Source: Sulfitobacter faviae (GTDB lineage: Bacteria > Pseudomonadota > Alphaproteobacteria > Rhodobacterales > Rhodobacteraceae). From it: DNA of 64,000 nucleotides. Below, in pieces: positions 1-10,690 of this stretch (position 1 is its first letter; each line of letters opens with the position of its first letter). The DNA is taken from NCBI RefSeq assembly GCF_029870955.1, contig NZ_PGFQ01000001.1, positions 1,984,001 through 2,048,000 of the forward strand. Direction: 5' to 3'. The translations under genes were made by a program, and so were the position numbers. Below the pieces are notes generated by a model that saw nothing but the letters and a program-made list of their open reading frames with translations, made no database searches and was not told the DNA's origin.

Positions 1-21
1 GGAGAGAGAGAGGCGCCGGGA

Positions 22-534
22 TTAGTTCAGGCGCACGCGGTAGCTGTTGAAGGCGGAATCGCCTGCTTCGAGCGGTTCGGAGAGGGTCCAGCGCACGGCG
101 GCGACAGCCTCTTCAGGGAGCGGCTCTTCGGTCATGTTGCCATCGGCATCGACGACCTTGCGGATGGCGGGAACGGTGGACCATTCCAGCCCTTCCTGTT
201 CGGGGTCCATCTCGGCCTGGACTTCAAAGACCGCGGCGACAGAGGTCACTTCGGCGCCCAATGTGATAGAGACGCCCTCGGGGACCGGTGCGGCGATGAC
301 GAGCCCTTCCATGGCGCCGTCGGTCATGTTCTGGTGGCGCAGCTCATAAGAAATGACTTCGCCCGGGCGGACCGTCTCACGCTCAACGAGGACTTCTTCG
401 CCCTCGGCATTGGTTTCCACCACGCGGAAGGAGAATTCGCTCGTGAGCGCGTCGGCGGCAGCCGCGAAACCCGCGAGCGACAAAGCCGTACTCGTGATGA
501 GTGTCTTGGACAATTGGGAGATATGGATACGCAT
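22..534 (-). CDS. Secreted DUF11-like small protein
   Basis: A 170-aa protein with an N-terminal signal peptide (hydrophobic stretch at about residues 10-25, ending near AAAADA). The rest resembles one DUF11-type beta-sandwich: a 'VRPGEVISYELRHQN' strand, then 'LVIAAPVPEGV' and a C-terminal 'LSEPLEAGDSAFNSYRVRL' strand. DUF11 domains are common in large bacterial surface proteins, but here the domain stands alone. No cysteine, membrane anchor or catalytic motif is visible. A ribosome site (AAGGGAA) lies about 8 nt before the ATG. Its upstream region carries three copies of the CCTATC motif that also precedes the giant DUF11/GEVED protein further along, so the two are probably co-regulated surface components. 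Function unknown; the fold call is by pattern only. Confidence 0.75.
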   Translation of the reverse strand: MRIHISQLSKTLITSTALSLAGFAAAADALTSEFSFRVVETNAEGEEVLVERETVRPGEVISYELRHQNMTDGAMEGLVIAAPVPEGVSITLGAEVTSVAAVFEVQAEMDPEQEGLEWSTVPAIRKVVDADGNMTEEPLPEEAVAAVRWTLSEPLEAGDSAFNSYRVRLN

Positions 535-682
535 CTAGTAGTTCCCTTGTTGGCCGGTGAAGAGCCGGCGATTGCAATGAACGGACACGCTCATTGCGTT
601 GTCCTGTTCTCATCTTCGGGGAACCGGATACCGATATCATCTGAGCGAACGGTTAACTCGCTGAGCCTGTGGTCAGGCGCTT

Positions 683-733
683 AACCGAAAGGATAGGTGG
701 CCCTATCAGGTCGCGCCGCGGCCTATCATTTGG
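683..733. promoter_or_regulatory. CCTATC motif cluster A (candidate operator)
   Basis: Three copies lie upstream of the small secreted gene. One is on the minus strand (revcomp of 683-697, CCTATCCTTTCGGTT). Two are on the plus strand, CCCTATCAGG at 701-710 and CCTATCATTTGG at 722-733, with their CTATC cores exactly 20 bp apart. The first two also form an inverted repeat, GATAGG-tggc-CCTATC. The rest of the 417-base gap (535-951) shows only the 3'-end terminator of the response-regulator gene. That the local LuxR-type regulator binds here is inference. Confidence 0.5.
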
Positions 734-835
734 CGCGGAAATGGGGCCGGGCGCGGGCTCCGCAGATGGTTAATTTTGCTGGGAAAATGGGGCTTCCGAA
801 TCTTTGATTCGATGCGGGCCGTCATAGGCCGAACG

Positions 836-860
836 CAAAAACGCCCGCGCGGGGCGGGCG
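836..860 (-). terminator. Rho-independent terminator of the response-regulator gene
   Basis: On the minus strand there is a 7-bp stem (CGCCCGC/GCGGGCG, plus-strand arms 842-848 and 854-860) followed by a run of five T (plus-strand A at 837-841). It lies about 90 nt beyond the stop codon of the minus-strand response regulator. Confidence 0.7.
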
Positions 861-951
861 ATTATGGTTTACGCTCAGAGGGGAGACGGGGGGCGCTACA
901 GGGTGCGCGCTGGGCCGATGCCGGGGGTGGTTCAGGGGTGTGAAACGGGCC

Positions 952-1572
952 TCAAACGAAGCCCGCATCGCGCGCAATGATCGCCGCATCGGTACGATTC
1001 TTTGCGTCCAGTTTTCGGCAAAGTGTTTTGACATGCAGTTTGATCGTCACTTCCTGCAGATCGAGGTCGCGGGCGATCTCTTTGTTAGACTGCGCGTTCA
1101 TCAATCCGCGCAGCACTTGGCGCTCCCGCTCGGACAGGGATTTCTCGAAATCCGTCTCTTCGGGATTGTCCTTGCCCGACATGAAGGTGACCGGGGCATA
1201 GGTCTCTCCCGCCGCCATGAAACGCACCGCGTTGACCAGTGACTTGGCGGGCAGCGTCTTGGGCAGAAAGCCGATCGCCCCCATTTCGAGCGCCTGTTCG
1301 GCAATGAGCCGAGTGGCGGTGCCGGAAATCAGCCCGACCGGGCGACCCTCATTGATATCAAGAACGGTTTGCAGACCCTGCAAGCCCTTCATGCCGGGCA
1401 TTGTATAATCCAGCAGCACCAGGTCGTAGGGCGGCTCTGATTTGATCTTGTCCAGCGCTCCGGCCAGATCGCTCGCCGCTTCGGTGACGGTGGCCCCATC
1501 CGCATCAAGAAACATGGCGATGGTCTCTCGGACCATGTCGTGATCATCGGCAATTAAAATACGCAAAGACAT
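952..1572 (-). CDS. NarL/FixJ-family response regulator (REC-LuxR HTH)
   Basis: A 206-aa two-component response regulator. The N-terminal receiver starts 'LRILIADDHD', has the phospho-acceptor Asp in 'DLVLLDYTMPG' (about residue 55), a switch Ser/Thr in 'GLISGTAT' and Lys in 'FLPKTLP'. The C-terminal LuxR helix-turn-helix has 'LSERERQVLRGLMNAQSNKEIARDL' and a recognition helix near 'VKLHVKTLCRKL'. I chose the ATG at 1572 because AGGAGA sits 6 nt before it; the frame stays open upstream but lacks a ribosome site. It is divergent from the cysteine-free molybdopterin-fold gene and the hybrid kinase, its likely phosphodonor through the kinase's HPt domain. It is the best candidate to bind the repeated CCTATCC motif around this locus, including two copies in its own upstream region. 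Confidence 0.9.
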   Translation of the reverse strand: MSLRILIADDHDMVRETIAMFLDADGATVTEAASDLAGALDKIKSEPPYDLVLLDYTMPGMKGLQGLQTVLDINEGRPVGLISGTATRLIAEQALEMGAIGFLPKTLPAKSLVNAVRFMAAGETYAPVTFMSGKDNPEETDFEKSLSERERQVLRGLMNAQSNKEIARDLDLQEVTIKLHVKTLCRKLDAKNRTDAAIIARDAGFV

Positions 1573-1678
1573 AATAGATCTCCTGAAGCCAAAATGGCCG
1601 GCGTTCTTTAATTGGTAGAGTGTGCCCGTTTCAAAAGAAAGATGAAAGCCCAAGGGGGGGGGGCAAAGGCATGCGCCG

Positions 1679-1738
1679 CTATCCTTTGGTATGGCAATGC
1701 GGGCCGCGCGGGGACAGGCGCACCTATCCTTTGGTATA
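1679..1738. promoter_or_regulatory. CCTATCC motif cluster B in divergent promoter
   Basis: Two identical copies of CTATCCTTTGGTAT lie at 1679-1692 and 1724-1737, 45 bp apart, between the divergent response-regulator and molybdopterin-fold genes. The second copy is extended to CCTATCCTTTGGTATAGG, which has palindromic ends. Identity over 14 bp in a noncoding spacer, with relatives before the two surface-protein genes, points to an operator. Autoregulation of the two-component locus is inference. Confidence 0.6.
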
Positions 1739-1820
1739 GGGGGGATGCGCTTCTGCGCCTTCGCGCCTGTCATTCGGGCAGGGTATGGTCAGGTCACAAC
1801 GCCAGATAAGGAAATTTGAC

Positions 1821-2303
1821 ATGACCTTTCAGTACCTCAGCAAGACCATCACCGCGGCCGCCCTCTCTCTGGGTCTTGCGTCGGCGGTTGCCGCCCAAGA
1901 CGAAGAGGCCGTGCTCGAAGTGACGCTGGCCGAGGAAACCCATAGCTTCACCCTCTCAGATCTCAAATCCATGCCTGTCTCTAGCTTTGAGACGACGACG
2001 ATCTGGACCGATGGCACGCAGGCATTCGAAGGTGTGTCGCTGAAGGACCTGTTTGAGACGCTGAACGTCGAAGAGGGCACCATCACCGCGACGGCGATCA
2101 ATGATTATGCGGTGGAAATCCCGATGTCCGACGCGGTCGAAGACGGGCCGATCATCGCCTACCATACCAATGGAGAGGAGATGTCGCGCCGGGACAAGGG
2201 GCCGCTTTGGGTGGTCTACCCCTATGACAGCGACATCGCCTATCAGACGGAACTGGTCTACAGCCGGTCGATCTGGCAGCTTGACCGAATTCGTGTCGAG
2301 TAA
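1821..2303 (+). CDS. Secreted molybdopterin-oxidoreductase-fold protein, cysteine-free
   Basis: A 160-aa protein with a signal peptide (cleavage near 'ASAVAAQ', about residue 25). The body resembles the oxidoreductase molybdopterin-binding (SUOX) fold: 'FTLSDLKSMP', 'FEGVSLKDLFE', 'ATAINDYAVEIPMSD', 'RRDKGPLWVVYPYD', 'SIWQLDRIRVE'. The whole protein contains no cysteine, so the usual Cys ligand to molybdenum is absent and catalysis by the classical route is unlikely. I chose the ATG at 1821 because AAGGAAA lies 7 nt before it. It ends just before the hybrid histidine kinase and is probably in the same operon, which suggests a periplasmic co-sensor for that kinase. That role is inference from the neighbourhood. 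Confidence 0.8.
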   Translation: MTFQYLSKTITAAALSLGLASAVAAQDEEAVLEVTLAEETHSFTLSDLKSMPVSSFETTTIWTDGTQAFEGVSLKDLFETLNVEEGTITATAINDYAVEIPMSDAVEDGPIIAYHTNGEEMSRRDKGPLWVVYPYDSDIAYQTELVYSRSIWQLDRIRVE

Positions 2304-2327
2304 CTGGTAATGGCGCAGAGGGCTTGG

Positions 2328-4915
2328 ATGAACGACGCAGGAAAATTCGGGCCCGCGCGCGCAAGAAGCCGACAGGTCTTGATGCTTATCCTCGTGCTGG
2401 GGATGAGCATCGCCGCCTATCTGGCCTATAACGTCTGGGACCGGATTCAGGCGCTCGACAGTGCGCAGCAAGACCACGCTGAATGGGTCTTTACGCAGAT
2501 CGAGATCGAATTTCTCAAGACCGACCGCGCCTTGGCGCAGGCGAAATCCGCCACGCCCGAGGCGCTGGACGAGTTCCGCAAAAGGTTCGACATCTTTTAT
2601 AGCCGCGTTCTGTTGGCCGAACGGGTGCGCAACAACGCAAAGGCCAAACCGAAAATCCGTGAGTTGCGGGCTCTGCTGGATGGGTTCCTGCCCGCGATCG
2701 ACGGCTCTGATGCCGACCTGATCGCGGCATTGGACGATATCGACGCCATGTTGCGCAGCATCGAAGACGTGCCCCGCGAGATTGCCCTCGCCTCCATCGC
2801 CATTGCCAGCGAGATGTCCCAAAACGAACGCCATGAGATCGTGCGGCTGATCGAGGTGATGGCGGCGATCGTCTTGATCGTCACCCTTGCCTTGGTCGGG
2901 GCGGTCTATCGCCTCTCGCGGCAAGCCAGCCGGTTGAACCGCACTTCGCAACTGGTCGAGGAAAACCACCTGCGTCTTGCGACCACCCTTCAGGCATCGC
3001 TCGACGCCATCGTCGTCATCAATGAGCGGGGGGAGATCGAAGATTTCAACGGCTCCGCCGAAGAGATCTTCGGCATCACCCATGAGGCGGCGGTGGGCAG
3101 GGACTATATCAGCCTGCTGATCCCCCCGGCCGACCGCATGGTGCACCGCGAAAGGCTTGAAAGGTTCCGTCGCACCGGCGAGACCGAGGTCGCCGACAAG
3201 GGCCGCCGCGAGTTTGAGATGATCGACCACGCCGGGCGCATTTTCCCGGTCGAGATGTCCGTGTCGCAATCGCCGATGGGGCATGGGTCGCTCTTTATCG
3301 CCTATATTCGGGACATCACCGAAAAGCGCCTTCGCGAGGCCGAGATCATCGCCGCGCGGGATGAAGCGCTTGACGCCTATCAGGAAAAATCGCGTTTCTT
3401 CGCCATGATGAGCCATGAGATGCGTACGCCGCTCAATGGTGTGATCTCGGCCCTGCAACTGCTGCAAGATGACCGGCTTGATGATGAGCAAAAGCGCTAT
3501 CTCGATGCGGCGATGACCTCGGGTGAGATTTTGTTGGGCCATATCAATGACGTGCTGGCCATTGAGCGCAGTGAGGCGGGAACTTATGAACAGGTGCGTC
3601 AGACCTGTGACATGACCGTGCTGATGGCGGGAATCATCAACACGATGGACCCTCTGGCCGAGGCCGGGGGCACCCGGCTGCATCTTGATCTGACCCAGTT
3701 AGACGACAAGGCCATCGTTACGGACCCGCGGGCGATCCAGCAGATTTTGGTGAACCTTTTAAGCAACGCGATCAAGTTCAGCCCCGGCGGCGATGTGACC
3801 CTGCGCGGGTGGTTCGCGAAATCCGCGGGCAAGGGGGAAGCGTTCCACCTGCAGGTCGAAGATGACGGCTCCGGCATTCCGGCGGGGATATTGACCGTAT
3901 TTTCGAAGATTTTGTCTCGCTCGACAGCCGCTATGAGCGCCGCACCGGGGGCACCGGTCTGGGGCTTGGGATCGTGCGCCGTCTGGTCAAACGTCTGGGG
4001 GGTGAGATCACCTGCGAGTCGACGGTGGGGGAGGGGACATGTTTCACCCTGCGCCTGCCCGTAGAGCTTGCTGATCTGGCCGAGATCGACTGCGATGCGG
4101 CCCCCGACCCGCAAAAGCGCGCCGAACCCGCGGCGGCCCAGCGGCTCAACCTTCTGCTGGTGGACGACAATGAAATCAACCGCGAGCTGATCAAGGCGAT
4201 GCTTGAGAAGATTGGCCATGACGTCACCCTCGCCACCGGCGGGCGCGAGGCGATCGAACTGGCCGAAGACGCGCCCTTCGATGCGATCCTGATGGACATC
4301 TCCATGCCTGAGGTGAACGGCATTCAGGCGACCAAGGCGATTCTCTCCGGCGAGGGCCCCAACCGCGAAACGCCGATCATCGCCGTGACCGCCCATGCCA
4401 TGCCGAAAGAACGGGCGGAGTTCAGCGCCGTCGGAATGTCGGGGTTCATGCAAAAGCCGCTGGATATGAAGGTGCTGCGCGCCAAGCTGCGCGAGCTTTC
4501 GGGGCGCGCGGTGATACCGGAGCAGGCTCTGCCCGAGCGTTTGGCCAGCGCGCAGTCATCGGTACAGGCGAAATCCGCGAAACGGCCCCTGTTGAACGAA
4601 CAACAAATCGCAGATTTGCTCGACCTGCTGGGTGCGGAGAAACTGCGCGAGCGGGTGGAAAAGCTCGACCAACAAGTCGCGACCGATCTGCCCGACCTGA
4701 TGGCAGCCGATGCTCTGCCTGACCTACAGGCCCGCGCCCATGCCATGGCCGGGATGTGCGGCATGCTCGGCGCCGACCGGCTGCACGGCCTGCTCAAAGA
4801 GATCGAGACCGCCTGCAAGACCGACAAGGACGAAGAGGCGCGCGCGCTGGCTGAGGCTTTGCCCGCCACCTGCGACGCGACGCTGGCGGCGATGAAGGCG
4901 CAGCTTGACCTCTGA
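2328..4915 (+). CDS. Hybrid sensor histidine kinase (TM-PAS-HisKA-HATPase-REC-HPt), apparent frameshift
   Basis: Reconstructed as 862 aa. It has TM1 (about residues 15-35), a roughly 150-aa periplasmic helical region, TM2 (about 180-205), a PAS domain (about 225-340), HisKA with His in 'MMSHEMRTPLNG' (about 363), HATPase with an N box 'NLLSNAIKFS' and G boxes 'DDGSGIPAG' and 'GGTGLGLGIV', a receiver with Asp in 'AILMDISMPE' (about 654) and an HPt with His in 'ARAHAMAGMCG' (about 803). The reading frame breaks at the G run near 3884-3889; adding one G restores '...GIPAGDIDRIFEDF...' through to the stop. The ATG at 2328 has GAGGG 5 nt upstream; an ATG at 2310 in the same frame has none. The HPt output suits the divergent LuxR-type regulator. 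The break is probably a base-calling error, but a true disruption is possible. Confidence 0.85.
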
Positions 4916-5444
4916 CAAGTCTGCTTGGGCGGGGCGGCGGAAACCTATCCTTAAGACTAGTCCGATTATACCCCCGCCCAGATGCAACGATGCGAGGCGC
5001 GACCTATAGTTAGTTATGCCCGTCGATAGACGGGTCTGCACGAAGGCGTCATTGACCAGACCAATGACCGCGTCCCAAGCTGGCAACCGGTTCATTTCGA
5101 CCGTTTCGCCTGAAAATATGCTTCGCGACGCGGGCCTTCTCGGGAGCTGCTGCCCGTTCCCCTACCCCAGGGAGCGGCTCCCTGATAGCTTTGCAGCGAT
5201 GCGCCCCACCGGTTTTCCCCGTCCTCCCCTCGGGGGGAAGACCGGGGGCGCATTTGGCGATCTGGCGAGAGCTGTTTCACCTATCCGTAAGTATATCGCG
5301 CTATCCGCAGCGGCATCTGCATTGACCGGACGCACCTTCGCATTGGCACCGACAATTCGCGATAAATGTCCGGTAGATTTTTGCTCGTATTCTCGCTGGG
5401 TGCCTCGTTGCGCGGGTTCTCCGGTTCGGACCGAAAGGTGAATT
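4916..5444. promoter_or_regulatory. CCTATCC motif cluster C and leader of the giant surface-protein gene
   Basis: This is a 529-base gap. It holds CCTATCCTTAAGACT at 4944-4958, a weaker CCTATAGTTAG at 5003-5013, CCTATCCGTAAGTAT at 5280-5294 and CTATCCGCAGCGG at 5301-5313. The last two have their CTATCC cores 20 bp apart, as in cluster A. It also holds a small hairpin CCCGTC-gata-GACGGG at 5019-5034 and G/C-rich inverted repeats near 5165-5185. An open frame of 141 codons crosses it but has no ribosome site or family features, so I do not call it. The long leader before the GTG at 5445 (ribosome site AAAGGTG) could carry further control. Confidence 0.5.
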
Positions 5445-8400
5445 GTGAAACGTCTCTCTAGCCGAAAAGCGCTGCGCGGTGTCTCCTTCGCCGTTTGCGC
5501 CGCCCTTGCCGTCTCCTCCTCTCCCGCGGATGCCGGGGATTTCTCGATCGATTGGTCCACTTTCGATTGGCCCGCAGGCTTTGCCGGGCCTTTGCTGCGG
5601 ACCCTGTCGGACCAATATGGTTTCGAGATCGACACGACGGTCGAGATCACCGGCAATCTGCGCCCCTATAGCACCGATGCGCAAGGCAATCCGATCTTCA
5701 CCCCCGACGATGTCAATGTTCTGGGCGGCGGTGTCGATTCGCTTGTCATCGTGGGCGATGCCGGGCCGAATGCGGGGCGGCGCGGCGATGACCGGATCAC
5801 CGCCAGCGTGTCGGCCAGTTCCGGCGGCGTCGCGTTTCAGGTCGACAACCTTACCGTCGACATCCTCGACATCGACCCCACCGACAATCACAGCACCGGG
5901 GACCGCTGCGATTTTGTGACCGCCTTTGGCGATAACGGCAACCCAAGTATCACCACATTGGGGCCGGCGCCCACCGTCGTGGTCGGCCCCGGGCCGGGGT
6001 CCGGCGACACCGGTTTGCTGAACGGGAACGAGGCGCAATGTCTGTTCATCGACGGCAGCGCCTTTCTCTCTCCCGGCTCGGGCGATGATACCAACGGGTC
6101 GATCCGGCTGAGCTATCCCGATGCGACCTCACGGATTGAGATTTGGTACGACGAAAGCATCGGCGAGGTCCGCAGCTACTACAACCCGGTGACCCTGCCC
6201 TATGATGCGGGGGCGCGGGGATCGGTATCTTCGCCGATGTGAACTTTACCACCGAACAGACCATCAGTCTTGCGCGGTTTACCAGCCCGCTCTCCGCGCT
6301 TCAGGGCACGACGGTCACCTTTATCTATGAGGTGACCAACACAGGGGAGCTGCCCTTCAACCCGAACCAAGACGTGGTGATCGAAGACAGCCTTGTCGGC
6401 ACGGTCACTTGCCCGGCCATCACCGCACCTGTGGCCCCGGGCGGCAAGGTGACCTGTACTGCGGAATATACCGTGACGGCGGCGGATGCCCTGTCGGGCG
6501 CGGTCGATAGCACCGCCACGGCGGGTATCGGCGCGATCGGCACGCCTTTCGTGTCGCGCCTGCAGTCCAATCCGCAAAACGCCAGCATCGTCGCCAATGT
6601 CCTGTCCACCGACACCGGCCCGCAAACCTGTACCCCGCGGTCGGTTTTCGCTCAGCCGCGCACGCAGCTGGCCGGGCCGGGCAGCGCGGCGGCGCTGACG
6701 ACCTCGGACATCTTCGTCTTTGATAATGTCACCACCGACATCAATGGCAACGATCTGGATGTCGTGTTCCAAGCGACCCAGATCAGCAACGCCACTGCGG
6801 TCAATATCGACGGCTCGCTCGAAGCGCGGATGACGCCCGCTGACAACGGTTTCGTCACCTACCGTCTGCGCCTTGTCGAAGACGGCAGCGCCACCCCCTC
6901 CAACCCCCAAGGGCGGGCGGTCGAGCAAAGCCGTATCAACGGCGTGATCGTTCAGCAGACGGATGTGGACAGCCGCGGGGCCTCAGACGACAGTTCGGAT
7001 GTGGTCGGCCCGCTGCTCGCGCCCGATGGCATTTCCTATTTCCACACCGCCCCGCTCGCCGGTTTTCCCGCCGGGGGGCAGGCGATCACGATGGACCCCG
7101 CCAAGGTGGGTGACCCGACCAATTGGACGGAAGAGCCGAACGAGACTGGCTTCGACAACTATGCCACCTATGAATATGGCACCTTCACCGAGGGGGAGTT
7201 CATCCACGGCTATACCGGCAGTTCGCTGAACAACGCGCGGCGCGGCTCGTCGATCCGGCTTTGCGCGGTGGCGAATACCTCGGCCAGCGTGGTGGCGGGC
7301 GACGATGACTATACCGCGACGCCGCTCAACAGCCTGCTTGGCGGCACGGCGGGAGAGGTCATGTCCAACGACACGATCAACGGGCTGCCTGCCGCCTTCC
7401 CCACCGCGACGCTTGCGGTGCTGACCGAAGCCGTACCCCAGAACAGCGGTGATCCGGTCCCCGTGCTGGAAACCCAAGGCGCCGATGCGGGCCGGGTGAT
7501 CGTCCCGCCGGGGGTGCCCTCTGGCACCTATCTGATCGACTATGAGCTTTGCGACAGCATTGATCCCACGCAATGCGACAGGGCGCAGGTCACGGTCGCG
7601 GTCTTTGACGGGCTCGGGGTCGACTTTGGTGATGCGCCGATCTCTTACCTGACCGCCTCGCATGGGGTCAGCGATACGCCGCAGGTCTATCTTGGCGATG
7701 TGCCGCCCGATATCGAACTGGTGGCCCAGTCCGATGCCTCGGCCACGGCGGACGACCTGTTGGACAGCGATGACGAAGACGCGGTGGTCTTTCCGGTGAT
7801 GACCCAAGGGATGATCAGCACGCTCAACATTCCGGTCAAAGGGGCGGGCTACCTTCAGGCGTGGATCGACTTTAACGGCGACGGGGTCTTCGAAGGGTCT
7901 TTTGGTGAGAACATCGCCCGCGACCTGCGCGACGATGGCACAGGCTTTGACGATGTGGCGGGCGACGGCGTGATCCAGATCGACGTGACCGTGCCCAGCG
8001 ATGCCACCACCTCCACCACCTTCGCACGGTTCCGCTATTCATCTGAGGCCGGGCTGCCGGTGGCGAGCTTTGCCGTCGATGGCGAGATCGAGGATTACTC
8101 CCTCATCATCGCGGCTGCCGATCTGGTGGACCGGGGCGATGCGCCTGCCAGCTATGGTGAGCCGCGCCATATCATCGTGCCGGACATCTACCTTGGCGGT
8201 GGCCTCCCCGATTCCGAGACCGAGAGCATGTTCAGCGCTAATGCAGATGGCGACGACCTCGACGGGATCGACGACGAGGATTCCGTGGCCGAGTTCCCGG
8301 TGCTTGAGGCGGGCACCATCGTGCCGCTGACCATTCAGACCCATGAGACCCTCAGCGCGCAACTGGCCCTCGGCCTGCCGGTGACCGAAGGCATTACCAA

Positions 8401-10553
8401 TCTTCAGCTTTGGATCGACTTTAACCAGAACAATGTCTTCGATCCGACCGAACAGGTGGCCATTAACTTTCGCGACGGCGGCTTGGGCGATACCGATGGC
8501 GCGTTCAACAACCAGATCAGCCTGAACATTCCCGTGCCGGTCGATGTGGGCAATGGCACCACCTATGCCCGCATCCGCTGGTCGACCTCCAGCGCGCTGA
8601 CCCAAGACCCCTTCAGCGGTCTGAACTTCGATGGGGAGGTTGAGGATTACCTCGTGACCCTCGTCAATCTGTTGCCGCAGGGCCGGATCGGCGGAACGCT
8701 TTATGAGGACGCCGACAGTTCCGGCAGCCGCGACGGGGCCGAAGTCACGCTGCCCGCAGGCATCACCGTGACGCTTTTCGACGATGCTGGCACGCCCGGC
8801 GACCGGGCCGATGATACGCAGGTGGCGGTGACCGAAACCGATGCGGCGGGGGCCTATTCCTTCAGCAACCTCGACCCGGCGCGCGCCTATCTGGTCGAAG
8901 TGGATGAGGCCGACCCCGAAATACCGGCGGGCCTCACCCTGACCACCGGAAACCCGATCGCGAGCCTTGCCGTCGATGCGGGCAGCGGCAGCCCGGTGAG
9001 TTCTGATTTCGGTTTTGAAACCCTGCCGACTGAGGCCGATTTGGCCCTGACCCAAGCCATCCTACGCGCGGCGGACGCCAGCCCCGCGACAGAGGCCACG
9101 GTGGGAGAGGCGCTCGACCTCGTGCTGACCGTGACCAACACTAGCCCCGGCAGCCCCTCGGATGTGCGGGTGCTCGATCTCATCCCCGATGGCTTCGCCT
9201 ATGTCTCGGACGATGCGGCGGCGCAGGGCGATAGCTATGATGCTTCGACCGGTCTGTGGCTGCTTGGCGACGTGCCCTCGGGCAGCAGCCACAGCCTGAC
9301 CATCCGCGTCACATTGCAGGGCGAAGGTGCCACGGAAAATCAGGCAGAGATCATCGGCGCGTCGCTTCCTGACCCCGACAGCGACCCCGGCACCGGCGCG
9401 CTGGTGGATGACCTCGGCGATGGGCTGGCCGATGATGACGAGGCGTCAGCCCGCGTGGCCCGACGCTCCAACGGTCCGGTGCTTTCTGGCGTGGTGTTTT
9501 TTGACATCGGCGCGGGGAGCGACGCCTATGACGGGGCCCAGCAGACGGGCGAGGCGGGCACGGACCGCGCCCTGGTCGAGATTTTGGACGCGGGCGGCGC
9601 TTTGCTGGTCACGCCCGATCTGGCGGCGGACGGCACATGGCGCGCGGCCTTGCCCGAGGGGTATAGCGGCGCGGTCACCGTGGTGGCCCAGCCCGGCGCG
9701 GGTCTGCTCAATGTATCCGAGGGCGGCGCGGCCTTGCCCGGTGTGGTCAACGGCGATCCCCATGACGGGCGCTTCACCTTCACCCCGCGGCGGGCACCGC
9801 CTACGCCGGGCTCGACTTCGGCCTCATCGAAGCGGCGCGGCTGAACCAATCGCAGGACAAGACGATCCGTGCCGGGCAGGTCTTGGCGCTGCGGCATGAA
9901 TATATCGCCTCGGCCCCGGGAAACGTGAGCTTCAGCGTCACCGCCGAAGCCTCGGCCCCGAAGGGGCCTTCTCGACCGCGCTTTACGAGGATACGGATTG
10001 CGACGGCACGCCGGACCAAGCGATCACCGGGGCGCTGCCCACCAATGCGGGCGGGCTGATCTGTGTCCTTGCACGGGTCACCGCCTCGGGCGCGGCAACG
10101 CAGGGATCGACCTATCGTTTCGATCTGGTCGCCGACACCAGCTATGGCTCCAGCGGCCTCGCCCAGCGAAACGTCAACACCGACCGGCTGGTGGTTGAGG
10201 CGGCGCAGGGCACGTTGAAACTGACCAAAACCGTCCGCAACGTGACGCGCGGCACGCCCGAGGGGGTCAGCAACGGCGCCGCTGCCGGGGATGTGTTGGA
10301 ATACCGCATCTATGTCGAAACCGTGGGCACCGTGCCCGCGCGCGACATCGTCGTCTACGACAAGACGCCGCCCTACACGGCTCTGGCCGCGGCGGTGCCC
10401 AGCCCGGTTACCCTGGCCGATGGGGTGACCTGCACCTTGGACGCGCCATTGGCGAATGCGCCGGGCTACGACGGGGCGCTGCGTTGGTCCTGTACGGGGG
10501 CGCTGCAACCCGGCGCGCAGGGCTTCGTCTCCTTCGAGGTCAGCATCCAATAG
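5445..10553 (+). CDS. Giant secreted DUF11/GEVED/SdrD-type surface protein (three apparent frameshifts)
   Basis: Reconstructed as about 1,703 aa, starting at GTG 5445 with AAAGGTG upstream. Signal peptide about 1-30 (ending 'SSPADA'). Domains by eye: a beta-rich N-terminal region; DUF11 at about 275-350; a long middle region; two GEVED domains (about 790-890 and 960-1075), each ending in 'DGE(I/V)EDY'; an SdrD B-like repeat at about 1082-1170 ('GGTLYEDADSSGSRDGAE'); a second DUF11 at about 1195-1300; another B-like unit; and a C-terminal DUF11 ending at the stop. Acidic Asp-rich loops suggest calcium binding. There is no visible LPXTG, autotransporter barrel or repeats-in-toxin tail. The frame breaks at about 6217-6220, 9783-9790 and 9959-9960, and one base restored at each gives a continuous protein. 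Probably an adhesin or surface-layer component; the export route is unknown. Confidence 0.8.
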
Positions 10554-10560
10554 CCACAGT

Positions 10561-10587
10561 CCGGGGCCGTTTTACAGGTGGCCCCGG
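10561..10587 (+). terminator. Hairpin after the surface-protein gene
   Basis: A perfect 8-bp stem CCGGGGCC/GGCCCCGG with an 11-nt loop starts 7 nt after the stop codon. No T tract follows, so it may be a Rho-independent terminator of reduced strength or an mRNA-protecting hairpin. Confidence 0.45.
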
Positions 10588-10690
10588 CACCGCCCGCCCA
10601 CGTGATCCGATGAACTGCCCTGTTGCATCCCCGCCCGCTGGGGCATAACAGGCAATAGTTTACTAAAAGAATCGGATTAAGGGGGCCGCG

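Noticed and set aside
5016..5441. An open frame of 141 codons in the leader of the giant surface-protein gene.
   Set aside because: No ribosome site, biased composition with many Arg/Pro/Ser, no family feature, and it runs across the motif cluster and hairpins.
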